Of a DNA stretch of 64,000 bases, positions 25,503 to 34,215 are shown piece after piece. The stretch is from contig JAKLII010000002.1 in assembly GCA_022709695.1 (NCBI GenBank), positions 154,955 through 218,954 on the forward strand, given 5' to 3'. Source of the DNA: Bacteroidota bacterium (GTDB lineage: Bacteria; Bacteroidota; Bacteroidia; Bacteroidales; SKPS01). The translations under genes were made by a program, and so were the position numbers. The notes under the pieces are model-generated. The model did not search any database and had not been told where the DNA came from. It was given only the letters and a program-made list of their open reading frames with translations. Positions within the stretch are counted from its first letter, which is position 1, and each line of letters starts with the position of its first letter.

Positions 25503-28394
25503 ATGGAATGGTTCAGGAGAAGGCCCAGATGGTTCAGATGGGGATTGCCGGTTGCCATCGCAATCGTGATTGCTGTTGTGCTATGGAGCAGGTATTTCAG
25601 AGGACCTGAAGATGTGGTCAGCTCCAGATTTCCGTTCATTGAGGTAACAGGTGTTTGGGCAGATTCAGTGCTGGGAACCCTTACTCCGGAAGAGAAACTG
25701 GAACAGATCCGGATCCGGGTATATGAAAAGAAGGATACCACAGCGCATGGATCGGGGTGGTGGTTCAGAAGCGATTCCCTGAACACCTTTCAGGAAGTTG
25801 CGTCGCGAAATCCTGCTCCTGAAATCCCGGTTATTTTCGGAACCGAGGGTACGGATCCCGTTGCGGAAACCGGTTTACAGTTAACCTCTGTTCAGATTCT
25901 CAGTAACCGGAATGACTCATTGATATTTCAGTATCTGGACTATCACCTTACACAGGCAGGGAAGGCCGGAATGCACCTGGTGGTTTTTCCGCTGGACCTT
26001 CCGGCAGTAAATTCCCTCACCCTCAGGGATATCAGGATTTTCAACCGGGCGTCGAAGTTTCAGGGGTATTTTAACCATCAGGCGCTGTTGATGGGCATGA
26101 TTCCCGTAACTCCTGTAGTTGCAGGTATCCTGCCTTCATCTGACAAAAGCAAACTGACTGACAGTATCCGGTTTAATGCCGTCAGAAAGATTTACCACCG
26201 CCAGGTGCCGGCGATCCTGCTCGACAGCCTGCCAGCAGCCTTCAGGAACACCGGAGCCCTCAGGAAGTTTTTCCGGGATACCTTTGGTTTTCAGGGAATA
26301 GTGATTGTCAGAAGGGAAAATATCCCGCCGGACGAACTTACTGCGTTGGTTCAGGCAGGGGCAGATTTGGTGATCACCTCCGGAAAGACCAGAATTCAGA
26401 CTTTACCCGACGAAGGTTCACTGAACAGGGCAGCCGGTAATGTACTTTGTATCAAAGAGTGGCTTCGGAAACAACCGGGTATCCGGAGCGCAAAAGAACC
26501 GGTTCCGGCCGATTCAGCAGTGGCCGTACGCTTACAATACAACCTTCTGACCGGGTCTGTGGTAAGGGTTCAGGATCCTGACCTTCTGATTCCCATCAGA
26601 AAAGCAGGCAGGGATCCATTGTTGCTTTACCTTCCCGCGGGTAAAAAATATGAGGCCTTTCAGGAATATCTGAAGAATTTTACTGACGTTACGGTAAAGA
26701 GCTACACAGACCCGGGAGTGGTAAAACCCGGTATCATCAGAAATGCACTCTGGGTTGCTGAAGACTCCGTTGCTTTAAGAAAACTGGTCTCCAGGGGGGA
26801 TGCCATGAGGGGAAATATTGTGGTTTATGCCGGGCATCCGGCAGGCCTTGCTTCAGTTACGGGCCCGGCAGCGGTATTGTGGGTCAGCGATTTTCGATCA
26901 GAATTACAACAGATTACAGCGAATTTCATCTTTGGGGGCACCTCCTGCGACGGGACGATTCCTGTCACGGTAGCTGGTCATTCCCTTTCGGGCCGTGGAC
27001 TGGCCGGTTTCAAACCTGAAAAACTGAACTATACCATACCGGAAGATGCCGGCATTCATCCGGCAACGCTTTTGCTGATCGATTCGATTATAGCAGAAGC
27101 GATCAGCAATGGTGCCTTCCCGGGTTGCCAGGTATTTGCTGCGCTGGATGGAAAAGTAATCCTGCACAAAGCTTTCGGACATCTCACCTACGAACCGGGA
27201 TCCGCGAGGGTAACCACACGCCACCTGTATGATGTGGCATCATTGACCGAGGCTCTGGCCACCACCACAGGGGTGATGAAGCTGTACGAAAAGGGACGCA
27301 TCCGGCTCAGTGACAAGCTTGGCAGATACTTCAAAGACCGCAGCATTGACCCGGGTTTAGCGGTAAGGGATACGCTGATCCGGGAAGACACCCTTGTGCT
27401 GAAAGGGAGCAGGGGCCGGAAAGCTGCCGGGCACGGGAGCTACAGGAGGCTCAACGACACCCTGTTTCTTGTTACGGATACCCTGTACTATGCCTTTCAG
27501 CAACGCAGGACCATTTTCGACCTTTCTGTCAGCAGCCTGCTTACCCACACCTCTGGATTACCACCGGGTCTTCCCGTCACACGGTTCATGGTTCCCCAGG
27601 GGAGTTTCCAGAACCCAAACCAAAGAGCAGAGTTTTATGCATTGAACTATCATCCTGACAGCGCTTTCGTCCAGGTAGCGGAGGGCCTTTATCTGAGAAC
27701 CAGGTATCGGGATACCCTGTGGAGTATCTGTAAAGCATTGGGGATTAATGAAAAAGCAGGATTTGTGCATAGTGGTGTAAACATGATGTTGCTTCAGCTG
27801 GCCATGGATAGTCTGACCCGCAAAAGAATGCCTGTTTTTCTGCAGGATGAGATCTATGGCCCCCTGGGATTGAAGTTCACAGGGTTCAACCCCCTGGCGA
27901 GATACGGGAAGGATGCCATTGTGCCAACAGCACTCGACCTTCGCTGGCGGAAGCAACTGCTGCAGGGTACGGTTCATGATCCTGCCTCTGCCCTTTTCGG
28001 AGGTATTTCCGGAAGTTCAGGATTGTTTTCCACGGCCGGTGAACTCGGAATCATCGGGCAAATGCTGCTCGACAGCGGATCCTACGGCGGGAGGAAAATC
28101 TTCGAACCTTCAACGGTGGCTTTGTTTACCAGCCGGCAGGCGGGTGTAGCCTACGGCCTTGGGTTTGATACAGGAAACAGAGCCGGGATGGCAGCCCCTT
28201 CGGCTTCACCAAATACTTACGGGCACACAGGATTTACCGGATCGGTGATCTGGATTGATCCTGACAACCGGCTGGTGTTTGTATTCCTCTCGAACCGCGT
28301 ACACCCCAATCCCGAGAACCAGAAGATTAACTACCTGAAAGTACCTGAAAAGGTTCATGAAGCTTTGTACCAGGGGATCCGGACAGGAATCTGA
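25503..28394 (+). CDS. GH3-like / beta-lactamase-like fusion with both active sites eroded
   Basis: A 963-residue envelope protein with one N-terminal membrane anchor (about residues 13-28). Residues of about 45-330 follow the family 3 glycosidase (NagZ-type) fold. The KHFPGHG segment is replaced by AGILPSSDKS, and the nucleophile Asp by Arg270 (FGFQGIVIVRREN). Residues of about 500-960 are a class C beta-lactamase-like domain. Its SxxK motif reads Ser580-Leu-Thr-Glu583, the Tyr of the second motif is replaced (VHSGVNMM), and only the third motif (YGHTGFTGS) remains. Intact relatives pair beta-N-acetylglucosaminidase with a serine hydrolase, probably in wall recycling. Here both enzymes look dead while the frame is open and full length, so a binding or regulatory role is possible (inference). 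It stands alone, divergent from osmC. Confidence 0.85.
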   Translation: MEWFRRRPRWFRWGLPVAIAIVIAVVLWSRYFRGPEDVVSSRFPFIEVTGVWADSVLGTLTPEEKLEQIRIRVYEKKDTTAHGSGWWFRSDSLNTFQEVASRNPAPEIPVIFGTEGTDPVAETGLQLTSVQILSNRNDSLIFQYLDYHLTQAGKAGMHLVVFPLDLPAVNSLTLRDIRIFNRASKFQGYFNHQALLMGMIPVTPVVAGILPSSDKSKLTDSIRFNAVRKIYHRQVPAILLDSLPAAFRNTGALRKFFRDTFGFQGIVIVRRENIPPDELTALVQAGADLVITSGKTRIQTLPDEGSLNRAAGNVLCIKEWLRKQPGIRSAKEPVPADSAVAVRLQYNLLTGSVVRVQDPDLLIPIRKAGRDPLLLYLPAGKKYEAFQEYLKNFTDVTVKSYTDPGVVKPGIIRNALWVAEDSVALRKLVSRGDAMRGNIVVYAGHPAGLASVTGPAAVLWVSDFRSELQQITANFIFGGTSCDGTIPVTVAGHSLSGRGLAGFKPEKLNYTIPEDAGIHPATLLLIDSIIAEAISNGAFPGCQVFAALDGKVILHKAFGHLTYEPGSARVTTRHLYDVASLTEALATTTGVMKLYEKGRIRLSDKLGRYFKDRSIDPGLAVRDTLIREDTLVLKGSRGRKAAGHGSYRRLNDTLFLVTDTLYYAFQQRRTIFDLSVSSLLTHTSGLPPGLPVTRFMVPQGSFQNPNQRAEFYALNYHPDSAFVQVAEGLYLRTRYRDTLWSICKALGINEKAGFVHSGVNMMLLQLAMDSLTRKRMPVFLQDEIYGPLGLKFTGFNPLARYGKDAIVPTALDLRWRKQLLQGTVHDPASALFGGISGSSGLFSTAGELGIIGQMLLDSGSYGGRKIFEPSTVALFTSRQAGVAYGLGFDTGNRAGMAAPSASPNTYGHTGFTGSVIWIDPDNRLVFVFLSNRVHPNPENQKINYLKVPEKVHEALYQGIRTGI

Positions 28395-28406
28395 CCCGAT
28401 ACACCA

Positions 28407-29090
28407 TCAGGGCTGGACAGGGGCGTGCAAAAATACTGAGATGCTCAGCCGAACCCCGGTTGGGGTGTGGATCTTATTGACATTGAAAAGGGAAATGAAG
28501 TACTCCAGATCGCCTTTCAACCCGTAATAACTTCCTTTATACAGCCATACGCCTCCGCCGATAAATGCATGCATCCCTTTCCCGTTGTGATAGAAGACCC
28601 CGGGAACCGGCATGCCGTTCAGATCAAGAATGAGCAGTTCTTTCTGGTTCATCCCTCCATAACCTACTCCTCCCCCGGCAAACCACCGGGGAAAGGTGGG
28701 TGAAATGGTTTTATAGCCCAGAATCTCAATCTGATAGGCATCCACTTCACCAAAGAAAAACCGTCCGCGGAATTCCAGTATGGTTTCTCCGCGCAGAAAT
28801 CCGGCCCCAGCTGTGAATCCGGGAAAGAAAACCTGATCTACTGCCCGATTGAACAGGGTGGCCGTGGAGAAACCACCACCAAATCCGACCAGAAAGGGAT
28901 CCGATCCTGTAAATGAGTATTTTTTTGCAGGGAAAAAATGATGTGTGCCGGAAAAGTCTTTTTGCCCTGAGAAGGAAAATCCCTGAATATTGCCTGCAGA
29001 CGCTTGTATCTGAAATACCCAGATGAAGCATACCAGAAATGCCCATCTGGTATGTAGGTCCTTCACATGAACCGCTTCCTGAAGTTTCAC
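28407..29090 (-). CDS. Predicted outer-membrane beta-barrel protein, unknown function
   Basis: I do not recognise a family. The 227 residues include a hydrophobic signal segment (about 14-32, ending ASAG). The rest is rich in Gly and aromatic residues in alternating strands (LVGFGGGFSTATLF, FAGGGVGYGG, AFIGGGVWLYKGSYYGLKGDLEYF) and ends with a hydrophobic strand (VRLSISVFLHAPVQP), all typical of a small outer-membrane barrel. The first residues before the signal peptide suggest a later true start, but no better ATG is present. It follows prfB by 66 bases and is convergent with the GH3-like gene, 12 bases from its stop. Confidence 0.7.
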   Translation of the reverse strand: MKLQEAVHVKDLHTRWAFLVCFIWVFQIQASAGNIQGFSFSGQKDFSGTHHFFPAKKYSFTGSDPFLVGFGGGFSTATLFNRAVDQVFFPGFTAGAGFLRGETILEFRGRFFFGEVDAYQIEILGYKTISPTFPRWFAGGGVGYGGMNQKELLILDLNGMPVPGVFYHNGKGMHAFIGGGVWLYKGSYYGLKGDLEYFISLFNVNKIHTPTGVRLSISVFLHAPVQP

Positions 29091-29156
29091 CGGATTAATC
29101 CTTTACCACAAAAGTAGTAAAAAACCAGGGCAATCTGCAATACTTAGAAAAGCGGG

Positions 29157-30249
29157 TTACCGGCTGCTGCCGTATTCCATCAGATACGCCTTGATAAAAT
29201 CGTCGAGTTCACCGTCCATTACTGCGCTGACATTACCGGTTTCAAAGCCTGTACGCAGGTCCTTCACCATTTTATAGGGATGCATCACATAGGAACGGAT
29301 CTGCGATCCCCATTCGATCTTTTTCTTGTTGCCTTCGATGGCTGCCTGGGCTTCTTTCTTCTTCCGAAGTTCAATTTCATAGAGTTGTGACCGGAGCATC
29401 TGCATGGCCTTTTCACGGTTCTGCAACTGCGATCTGGTTTCCTGGCACTCTACGATGATCCCGCTGGGGGCATGCCGGAGCCGCACTGCGGTTTCCACCT
29501 TGTTCACATTTTGTCCGCCGGGGCCTGAGCTCCTGAAGGTATCCCAGGTGATATCAGAGGGGTTTATTTCGATATCGATGTTATCATCCACCAGAGGGTA
29601 GGCGTAGACGCTTGCAAAGGAGGTATGCCGCTTGTTGGCAGAGTCGAAGGGAGACAGCCTCACAAGGCGGTGTACACCATTCTCCCCTTTGAGGTTACCG
29701 AAGGAGTATTCGCCATCAAACTCAATGGTTACCTGCTTGATACCGGCCACATCCCCATCCTGCCTGTCGACGATGGTGGTATTGATCCTGTTGCGTTCTC
29801 CCCATCTCAGGTACATCCGCATAAGCATTTCGGCCCAGTCCTGGCTCTCGGTGCCCCCTGCCCCGGAGTTTATCTGCAGCATTGCCGGCAGGCGATCTTC
29901 CTCAGCGCTCAGCATATTCATAAATTCAAGGGCTTCGACCTCATGCTGCACCCTGGCAAACTGGCTGTCGAGTTCTGCCTCTGAAGCCTCACCTGCATCA
30001 AAAAACTCTGCCACCACTTCAAAATCTCCCCAGGCGGCCAATGCACTCTGGTAGGCATCCGTCCAGCGCTTAAGGGGCTTTATCTGCTTCAGAATTACTT
30101 CTGCAGCTGCAGGATCGTTCCAGAAATCGGGGGCTTCGGAGATTTTCTCCAGCTCCTCTATACGCGATAATTTGTTGTCGATGTCAAAGGTACCTCCTCA
30201 AGGCTAGAAGCCTCTCATAGTACTCTTTACGTGTTTCTATTCCTGTCAT
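29157..30249 (-). CDS. prfB: Peptide chain release factor 2, programmed +1 frameshift
   Basis: Releases finished proteins at UGA and UAA codons. The gene needs a programmed +1 shift. From ATG at 30249-30247 the zero frame encodes 21 residues ([21 protein letters not shown]) and stops at TGA (30186-30184). The classical signal AGG AGG TAC CTT TGA C is present, with the Shine-Dalgarno-like AGGAGG three bases before CTT. After the shift, translation continues with GAC (30185) to the stop at 29157, giving 363 residues, the family length. Domain 2 holds the SPF anticodon-like motif ([12 protein letters not shown]), and domain 3 the catalytic GGQ ([13 protein letters not shown]). Low RF2 activity favours the shift, so the protein limits its own synthesis. 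The gene lies 47 bases after recX. It is not broken. Confidence 0.96.
30184..30198 (-). promoter_or_regulatory. RF2 programmed frameshift site
   Basis: Minus strand: AGGAGG (30198-30193), TAC, slippery CTT (30189-30187), TGA (30186-30184), then C. Order and spacing match the E. coli prfB site, where an internal Shine-Dalgarno three bases before CTT pushes the ribosome forward by one. Confidence 0.93.
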
Positions 30250-30270
30250 GGACTTTATTATTTCTGATTT

Positions 30271-30288
30271 ATATCCGGATCTGGATAT
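30271..30288. repeat. Near-perfect 18-base palindrome between recX and prfB
   Basis: ATATCCGGATCTGGATAT has 9-base half-sites differing at one pair. It lies 22-39 bases upstream of the prfB start and just after the recX stop. It may be an operator, a weak mRNA hairpin or chance. Confidence 0.35.
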
Positions 30289-30296
30289 GAGTATGT

Positions 30297-30767
30297 TTAC
30301 AGGTCAAGTTTCCGCAGCGCATCAAAGACCTGTGATTTCTCAAACCCACGGGAGAGGCCAAACATCAGCAGTTTCTGTTTTCGCTGCATGGGGGGTATAT
30401 CTGCCTTCAGGGTGGCCAGTTTCTTTCTGAGCAAAGCTTCAATTTTATCATGATAACCGGCTTCATCAAGTTCTTCCATGGCAGATGCAATGAGATCCGA
30501 TGGAAGTCCGAGGCTGGTCATCATCCTTGCGATCTTGATCTTCCCCCACCCCAGCTGGTTGAATTTGCTCCGTGCATACAGCCGTGCAAACCGCTGATTG
30601 CTGAGGTAGCCTTCCGATCTGAGGGATCCCAGAATGGCAGGAATGGATTTATGTTCCACACCCCATTCCTGCAGCCTGGTTTGTACCTGTTTCTCAGATC
30701 TTTCCTGTGCAGCACAGTACTTCCGGGCTTTTTCCAGTGCTTTGTCGTGAGGCAACTGATCTGTCAT
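30297..30767 (-). CDS. recX: Regulatory protein RecX
   Basis: A 156-residue modulator of RecA filaments. It is built of three-helix repeats: KARKYCAAQERSEKQVQTRLQEWG, then LRSEGYLSNQRFARLYARSKFNQLGWGKIKIARMM, then a third repeat ending GFEKSQVFDALRKLDL. These are the RecX signature segments. It lies between the RNase E/G gene (50 bases upstream) and prfB (47 bases downstream) on the same strand. It is not next to recA, which is common in this phylum. Length is normal. Confidence 0.92.
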   Translation of the reverse strand: MTDQLPHDKALEKARKYCAAQERSEKQVQTRLQEWGVEHKSIPAILGSLRSEGYLSNQRFARLYARSKFNQLGWGKIKIARMMTSLGLPSDLIASAMEELDEAGYHDKIEALLRKKLATLKADIPPMQRKQKLLMFGLSRGFEKSQVFDALRKLDL

Positions 30768-30816
30768 AGCGGGTCAGGAATACTGAAATCAGAATGGTTT
30801 ATGATCAAAATACCCG

Positions 30817-32373
30817 TCAGTTCAGGCTGATTTCATCATCAGCCTTATTGAAGAAATGGTATTCCAGGAAATGGTAGGAAGCATCGGCATTGAGACGGAT
30901 CCACATTTTATAAAGCCTGTACCATTTTTGTTGGGCCGACCAGAACCCCTTCCGAAGGTATGCATAGATGAACGGGTGTACCGACAATCTCAGGTATGGG
31001 GCATTTTGCTCCCGAATCAGGTAACGGATGTGATGTTCAATTTCATCCATCAGGACAATACTGGCCCTGATCTCTCCCGAACCACCACAGGACGGGCATT
31101 TTTCCACCGTTTTTATATCGATTTCGGGTCTTACCCTCTGGCGCGTGATCTGCACCAGTCCGAATCGCGTGGGAGGAAGGATGGTGTGTTTGGCCTTATC
31201 CGATTTCATGGCATCGCGAAGAGCGTCAAAAAGCTCCTTGCGGTGGTTTTTATTCTGCATATCGATAAAATCCACCACGATAATACCACCCATATCCCTG
31301 AGTCTCAGCTGCCGCCCGATTTCCCTGGCGGCCTCGAGATTGGTCTGGAGGGCATGATCCTCCGATTCACTGTTTTTGTTGGACCGGTGGCCTGAATTGA
31401 CATCGATCACATGCATCGCTTCGGTATGCTCAATAATGAGATAGGAGCCCTCTTTAATGGTGACTTTTCTGCCGAAAGCTGTTTTTATCTGCAGATCGAT
31501 TCCGAAATTCTCGAAGATGTTTTTCTTGCTTTTGTACAACTTAACGATGTCGCTTTTCTCGGGAAAGATGGTTTTGATATATCCTTTCAGCTCCTCGAAC
31601 AACTCTTCGCTGTTGACGTAGATGCTGTTGAAGGCATCATTCACAAGGTCGCGGATCATACCGGCCGAACGGTCCATTTCGTGGTGAAGCACAGCAGGTG
31701 CTTTTGCTGCCTGCAGGTTTCGCACAATTTTTTCCCATTTTGCAGTCAGGTCATTGAGATCAGCCACCAGTTCTGCCACCTTTTTCCCTTCAGCTACGGT
31801 ACGTATGATCACGCCATAGTTGTTGGGTTTAATGCTCATGAGCAGCCTTTTGAGCCTGGTACGCTCTTCCTGGGTACGTATTTTCTGGGAAACGGAAATC
31901 CGGTTTGAGAAAGGTACCAGTACCACAAATCTTCCTGCCAGGGAGATTTCCGAAGTGATTTTCGGCCCCTTGGTGGAGATGGGTTCTTTGGCAATCTGAA
32001 CCAGGATGGGTTGGTTCGGGCTGAGAACTGCACTCATTTTCCCGGACTTTTCAATATCCGGTTCCAGTTCAAATTTTTCAAACGGGATGGCTTTATCACG
32101 CTGCTGCGCGACCATTTTGCTGAATTTCATCAGCGATTTTAGCTGAGGCCCCAGATCAAGATAGTGCAGGAAGGCATCCTTCCCCTGTCCAACCTCAACA
32201 AATGCTGCATTCATACCGGAATGGATCCGGCGCACCTTTCCCAGGTACACATCGCCCACCGAAAAGGTCCGGTTGGTGACCTCCCGGTGTAATTCAACCA
32301 GCCGCTTGTCTTCGAGTAAAGCAATCTTTACTTCGGCCGGAGATACATCAATAATAATCTCTTTGCTCACCAT
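30817..32373 (-). CDS. rng: Ribonuclease E/G family endoribonuclease
   Basis: Single-strand-specific endoribonuclease for rRNA maturation and mRNA decay. The 518 residues match RNase G length, without the degradosome scaffold tail of E. coli RNase E. In order there is an S1 RNA-binding domain (about 35-125, GDVYLGKVRRIHSGMNAAFVEVG), the 5' sensor and RNase H-like part, the catalytic DNase I-like segment with VIDVNSG and GGIIVVDFIDM (metal-binding Asp residues), and the Zn-link CPSCGG that joins subunits. It lies downstream of the HU gene and the mS38-like peptide gene. Confidence 0.95.
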   Translation of the reverse strand: MVSKEIIIDVSPAEVKIALLEDKRLVELHREVTNRTFSVGDVYLGKVRRIHSGMNAAFVEVGQGKDAFLHYLDLGPQLKSLMKFSKMVAQQRDKAIPFEKFELEPDIEKSGKMSAVLSPNQPILVQIAKEPISTKGPKITSEISLAGRFVVLVPFSNRISVSQKIRTQEERTRLKRLLMSIKPNNYGVIIRTVAEGKKVAELVADLNDLTAKWEKIVRNLQAAKAPAVLHHEMDRSAGMIRDLVNDAFNSIYVNSEELFEELKGYIKTIFPEKSDIVKLYKSKKNIFENFGIDLQIKTAFGRKVTIKEGSYLIIEHTEAMHVIDVNSGHRSNKNSESEDHALQTNLEAAREIGRQLRLRDMGGIIVVDFIDMQNKNHRKELFDALRDAMKSDKAKHTILPPTRFGLVQITRQRVRPEIDIKTVEKCPSCGGSGEIRASIVLMDEIEHHIRYLIREQNAPYLRLSVHPFIYAYLRKGFWSAQQKWYRLYKMWIRLNADASYHFLEYHFFNKADDEISLN

Positions 32374-32536
32374 AGGATGGTTTGGCTATACCGGCTACCC
32401 TTACAGGTGCCTGATGTCTCAGAAACAGGAAGCAACCCCCGGATTAAACAACCTGAAAGGGTCTTTGTCTGTTTTCAGGCAGCACAACGACCCTTTCCGT
32501 GATGTAAAGAACCGGTTAATCCTGTATAGGATCCGA

Positions 32537-32626
32537 TTATTTCTTCTTATGTCTGTTCTTCCGCAAGCGTTTTTTCCGCTTGTGTGTAGCCATCTTGTGT
32601 CTCTTCCGCTTCTTTCCGCTTGGCAT
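32537..32626 (-). CDS. 29-residue basic peptide of the AURKAIP1/COX24 (mS38-like) family
   Basis: A tiny frame from ATG 32626 to TAA 32537 encodes MPSGKKRKRHKMATHKRKKR then LRKNRHKKK. It is nearly all Lys, Arg and His and matches, from memory, the strongly conserved short AURKAIP1/COX24-domain proteins of Bacteroidota. That domain is also found in the mitochondrial ribosomal protein mS38, so a ribosomal or rRNA-binding role is likely. It lies 26 bases after the HU gene and 163 before the RNase E/G gene on the same strand. At this length automated annotation often misses it. Confidence 0.85.
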   Translation of the reverse strand: MPSGKKRKRHKMATHKRKKRLRKNRHKKK

Positions 32627-32652
32627 ATCAGTAAAAGTTTAAGGTGTACGGA

Positions 32653-32937
32653 TTACTTAACGCTTCCCTTTACCTTGTGAACAAAGGTTTTGGCGGGTTT
32701 GAAAGCGGGGATGAAATGCTCGGGAATAACAATAGTAGTATTTTTGGAGATGTTACGGCCGGTTTTCTTGGCACGTCTCTTCACGATGAAACTCCCAAAA
32801 CCACGGAGGTATACGTTCTGTCCGGTGGCGAGTGATCCCTTTACTGATTCCATGAAGGCTTCAATTGATGCCTGAACGGCTACTTTTTCAACACCGGTTT
32901 TGCTTGCAATCTCGGCCACGATTTCTGCTTTAGTCAT
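32653..32937 (-). CDS. HU-family nucleoid DNA-binding protein
   Basis: A 94-residue histone-like protein that bends and compacts DNA as a dimer. It shows the full HU fold: MTKAEIVAEIASKTGVEKVAVQ helices, GQNVYLRGFGSFIVKRRAKKTGRN with the conserved Gly-Phe-Gly-Ser-Phe turn, and the DNA-intercalating arm around residues 55-75 (VIPEHFIPAFKPAK). It is the first gene of a unit with the mS38-like peptide and RNase E/G and has the best-formed promoter of the window. It is divergent from mutY. Several HU paralogues are usual in one genome. Confidence 0.94.
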   Translation of the reverse strand: MTKAEIVAEIASKTGVEKVAVQASIEAFMESVKGSLATGQNVYLRGFGSFIVKRRAKKTGRNISKNTTIVIPEHFIPAFKPAKTFVHKVKGSVK

Positions 32938-32986
32938 AGCTTTTTGTTTTTTATTGTTATTACTGGTTTTATGTATTTTAGGGGGG

Positions 32987-33013
32987 CAAATATACGCCTT
33001 TTTTTCTTGGCAA
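32987..33013 (-). promoter_or_regulatory. Promoter of the HU gene
   Basis: Minus strand: TATATTTG (32994-32987) matches TAnnTTTG exactly and TTG (33013-33011) lies 16 bases upstream. Transcription would begin near 32980, about 43 bases before the start codon. Confidence 0.78.
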
Positions 33014-33067
33014 GACAGTTTTTGATTTTTTTTCCGTTGTAAAACCTTAAAAGTTAATTTTTTGGAG

Positions 33068-34144
33068 ATGGCAGATAACGCAGCTGTTTTGAGAGAGTGG
33101 TACAGGGTTCATTCCCGTGACCTGCCCTGGCGCAAGACCAAAGATCCTTACAAGGTATGGATATCCGAAGTTATCTTACAGCAAACCAGGGTGATACAGG
33201 GGACTCCCTATTACCATCGCTTCCTGAAAACCTTTCCGGATGTAAAATCGCTGGCTTCCGCCACTGTGGAGAAAGTGCTTGGAGTATGGGAAGGACTGGG
33301 ATATTACCGGAGGGCACTGCACCTGCACGAAGCAGCCCGGCAGGTTGTTGAACAACATGGAGGAAAATTTCCCGTCCATTACAAAGACCTCATCCGTCTG
33401 AAAGGGATCGGGGATTATACGGCAGCAGCTATTGCTTCCCTTTGCGGCGGTGAGGCTGTCCCTGCCATCGACGGAAATGTCCGCAGATTTCTCTGCCGGT
33501 TGTATCAACTGTCATTAAATCCAGCCTCTGCATCTGACAATCAATACCTTAAAAAAATTGCAGTAGGGTTTCTGCAACACCACGATCCGGGAACCTTGAA
33601 CCAGGCGCTGATCGAATTCGGAGCTCTTCAGTGTACCCCCGGTTTGCCTGATTGCCAGATGTGCCCCTTTCAGGCTGAGTGTCTGGCCTGTCAAAACGGG
33701 GTTGTGGAACTTCTTCCGGTGCGCCCCGGAAGAATCAAACCCAAAACCCGTTACTTCACCTATATACTATATGTGTGGAGAGAAAACGGAATTCCTTTTG
33801 TGCTCATCAGGCAGCGGGCTACGAAAGATATCTGGGCGAAGATGTATGATTTCCCCCTGATCGAATCAACAGAAGGTTTTACCTCAGCAGAATATGGTAC
33901 GAAGCCGGATTCCGGGATCCCTGAACCCGAGCCTGCAACTGTAAGACAATGGATGTCTGAGACTTATATACATCAGCTCACCCATCAGCGAATTGAGGCC
34001 CGCTTCCTTATGAAACAGCTGTCGGCTGCACCTGCCCTGGTCCCCCAAGGGTGTTTCAAAATTAATCTGATGGAATTCAGGGGATTGGCCAAACCCAGAT
34101 TGATTTCCAGATTTTTGGATAATGCAGGTTGGGATTTGCGTTAA
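33068..34144 (+). CDS. mutY: Adenine DNA glycosylase MutY
   Basis: Removes adenine mispaired with 8-oxoguanine. The ATG at 33068 (MADNAAVLREWY) gives 358 residues; a TTG two codons earlier is less likely. The catalytic domain has WISEVILQQTRV with the catalytic Glu, the helix-hairpin-helix LKGIGDYTAAAIAS and the catalytic Asp (AIDGNVRR). The iron-sulfur cluster pattern Cys-x6-Cys-x2-Cys-x5-Cys is complete (CTPGLPDCQMCPFQAEC). The C-terminal NUDIX-like domain (about 230-358) reads the 8-oxoG strand. It is divergent from HU and is followed by the methylmalonyl-CoA mutase pair. Confidence 0.96.
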   Translation: MADNAAVLREWYRVHSRDLPWRKTKDPYKVWISEVILQQTRVIQGTPYYHRFLKTFPDVKSLASATVEKVLGVWEGLGYYRRALHLHEAARQVVEQHGGKFPVHYKDLIRLKGIGDYTAAAIASLCGGEAVPAIDGNVRRFLCRLYQLSLNPASASDNQYLKKIAVGFLQHHDPGTLNQALIEFGALQCTPGLPDCQMCPFQAECLACQNGVVELLPVRPGRIKPKTRYFTYILYVWRENGIPFVLIRQRATKDIWAKMYDFPLIESTEGFTSAEYGTKPDSGIPEPEPATVRQWMSETYIHQLTHQRIEARFLMKQLSAAPALVPQGCFKINLMEFRGLAKPRLISRFLDNAGWDLR

Positions 34145-34165
34145 AACGGGATTTGTGTACTTTTG
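34135..34165 (+). promoter_or_regulatory. Promoter of the methylmalonyl-CoA mutase genes
   Basis: TTTG (34135-34138) and TACTTTTG (34158-34165) are separated by 19 bases, fitting the -33/-7 arrangement of Bacteroidota promoters. The -33 part lies inside the 3' end of mutY. The start codon is about 50 bases downstream. No cobalamin riboswitch would fit in this leader. Confidence 0.72.
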
Positions 34166-34215
34166 CCCCCGTTGACTAAAAGATATACGGAAACAAAGAA
34201 TAATACCACCAGGAA

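Noticed and set aside
28395..28406. Shared terminator between the GH3-like gene and the convergent outer-membrane protein gene
   Set aside because: The 12-base gap has no hairpin or T run, so termination there cannot be supported.
29157..30041. prfB as a truncated gene starting at a TTG at 30041
   Set aside because: The missing N-terminus is encoded upstream in another frame and joined by a textbook frameshift signal, restoring the normal length.
34145..34215. Cobalamin riboswitch before the methylmalonyl-CoA mutase genes
   Set aside because: The gap is only 71 bases and contains a promoter; a B12 riboswitch needs about 200 bases, and no B12-box is seen.
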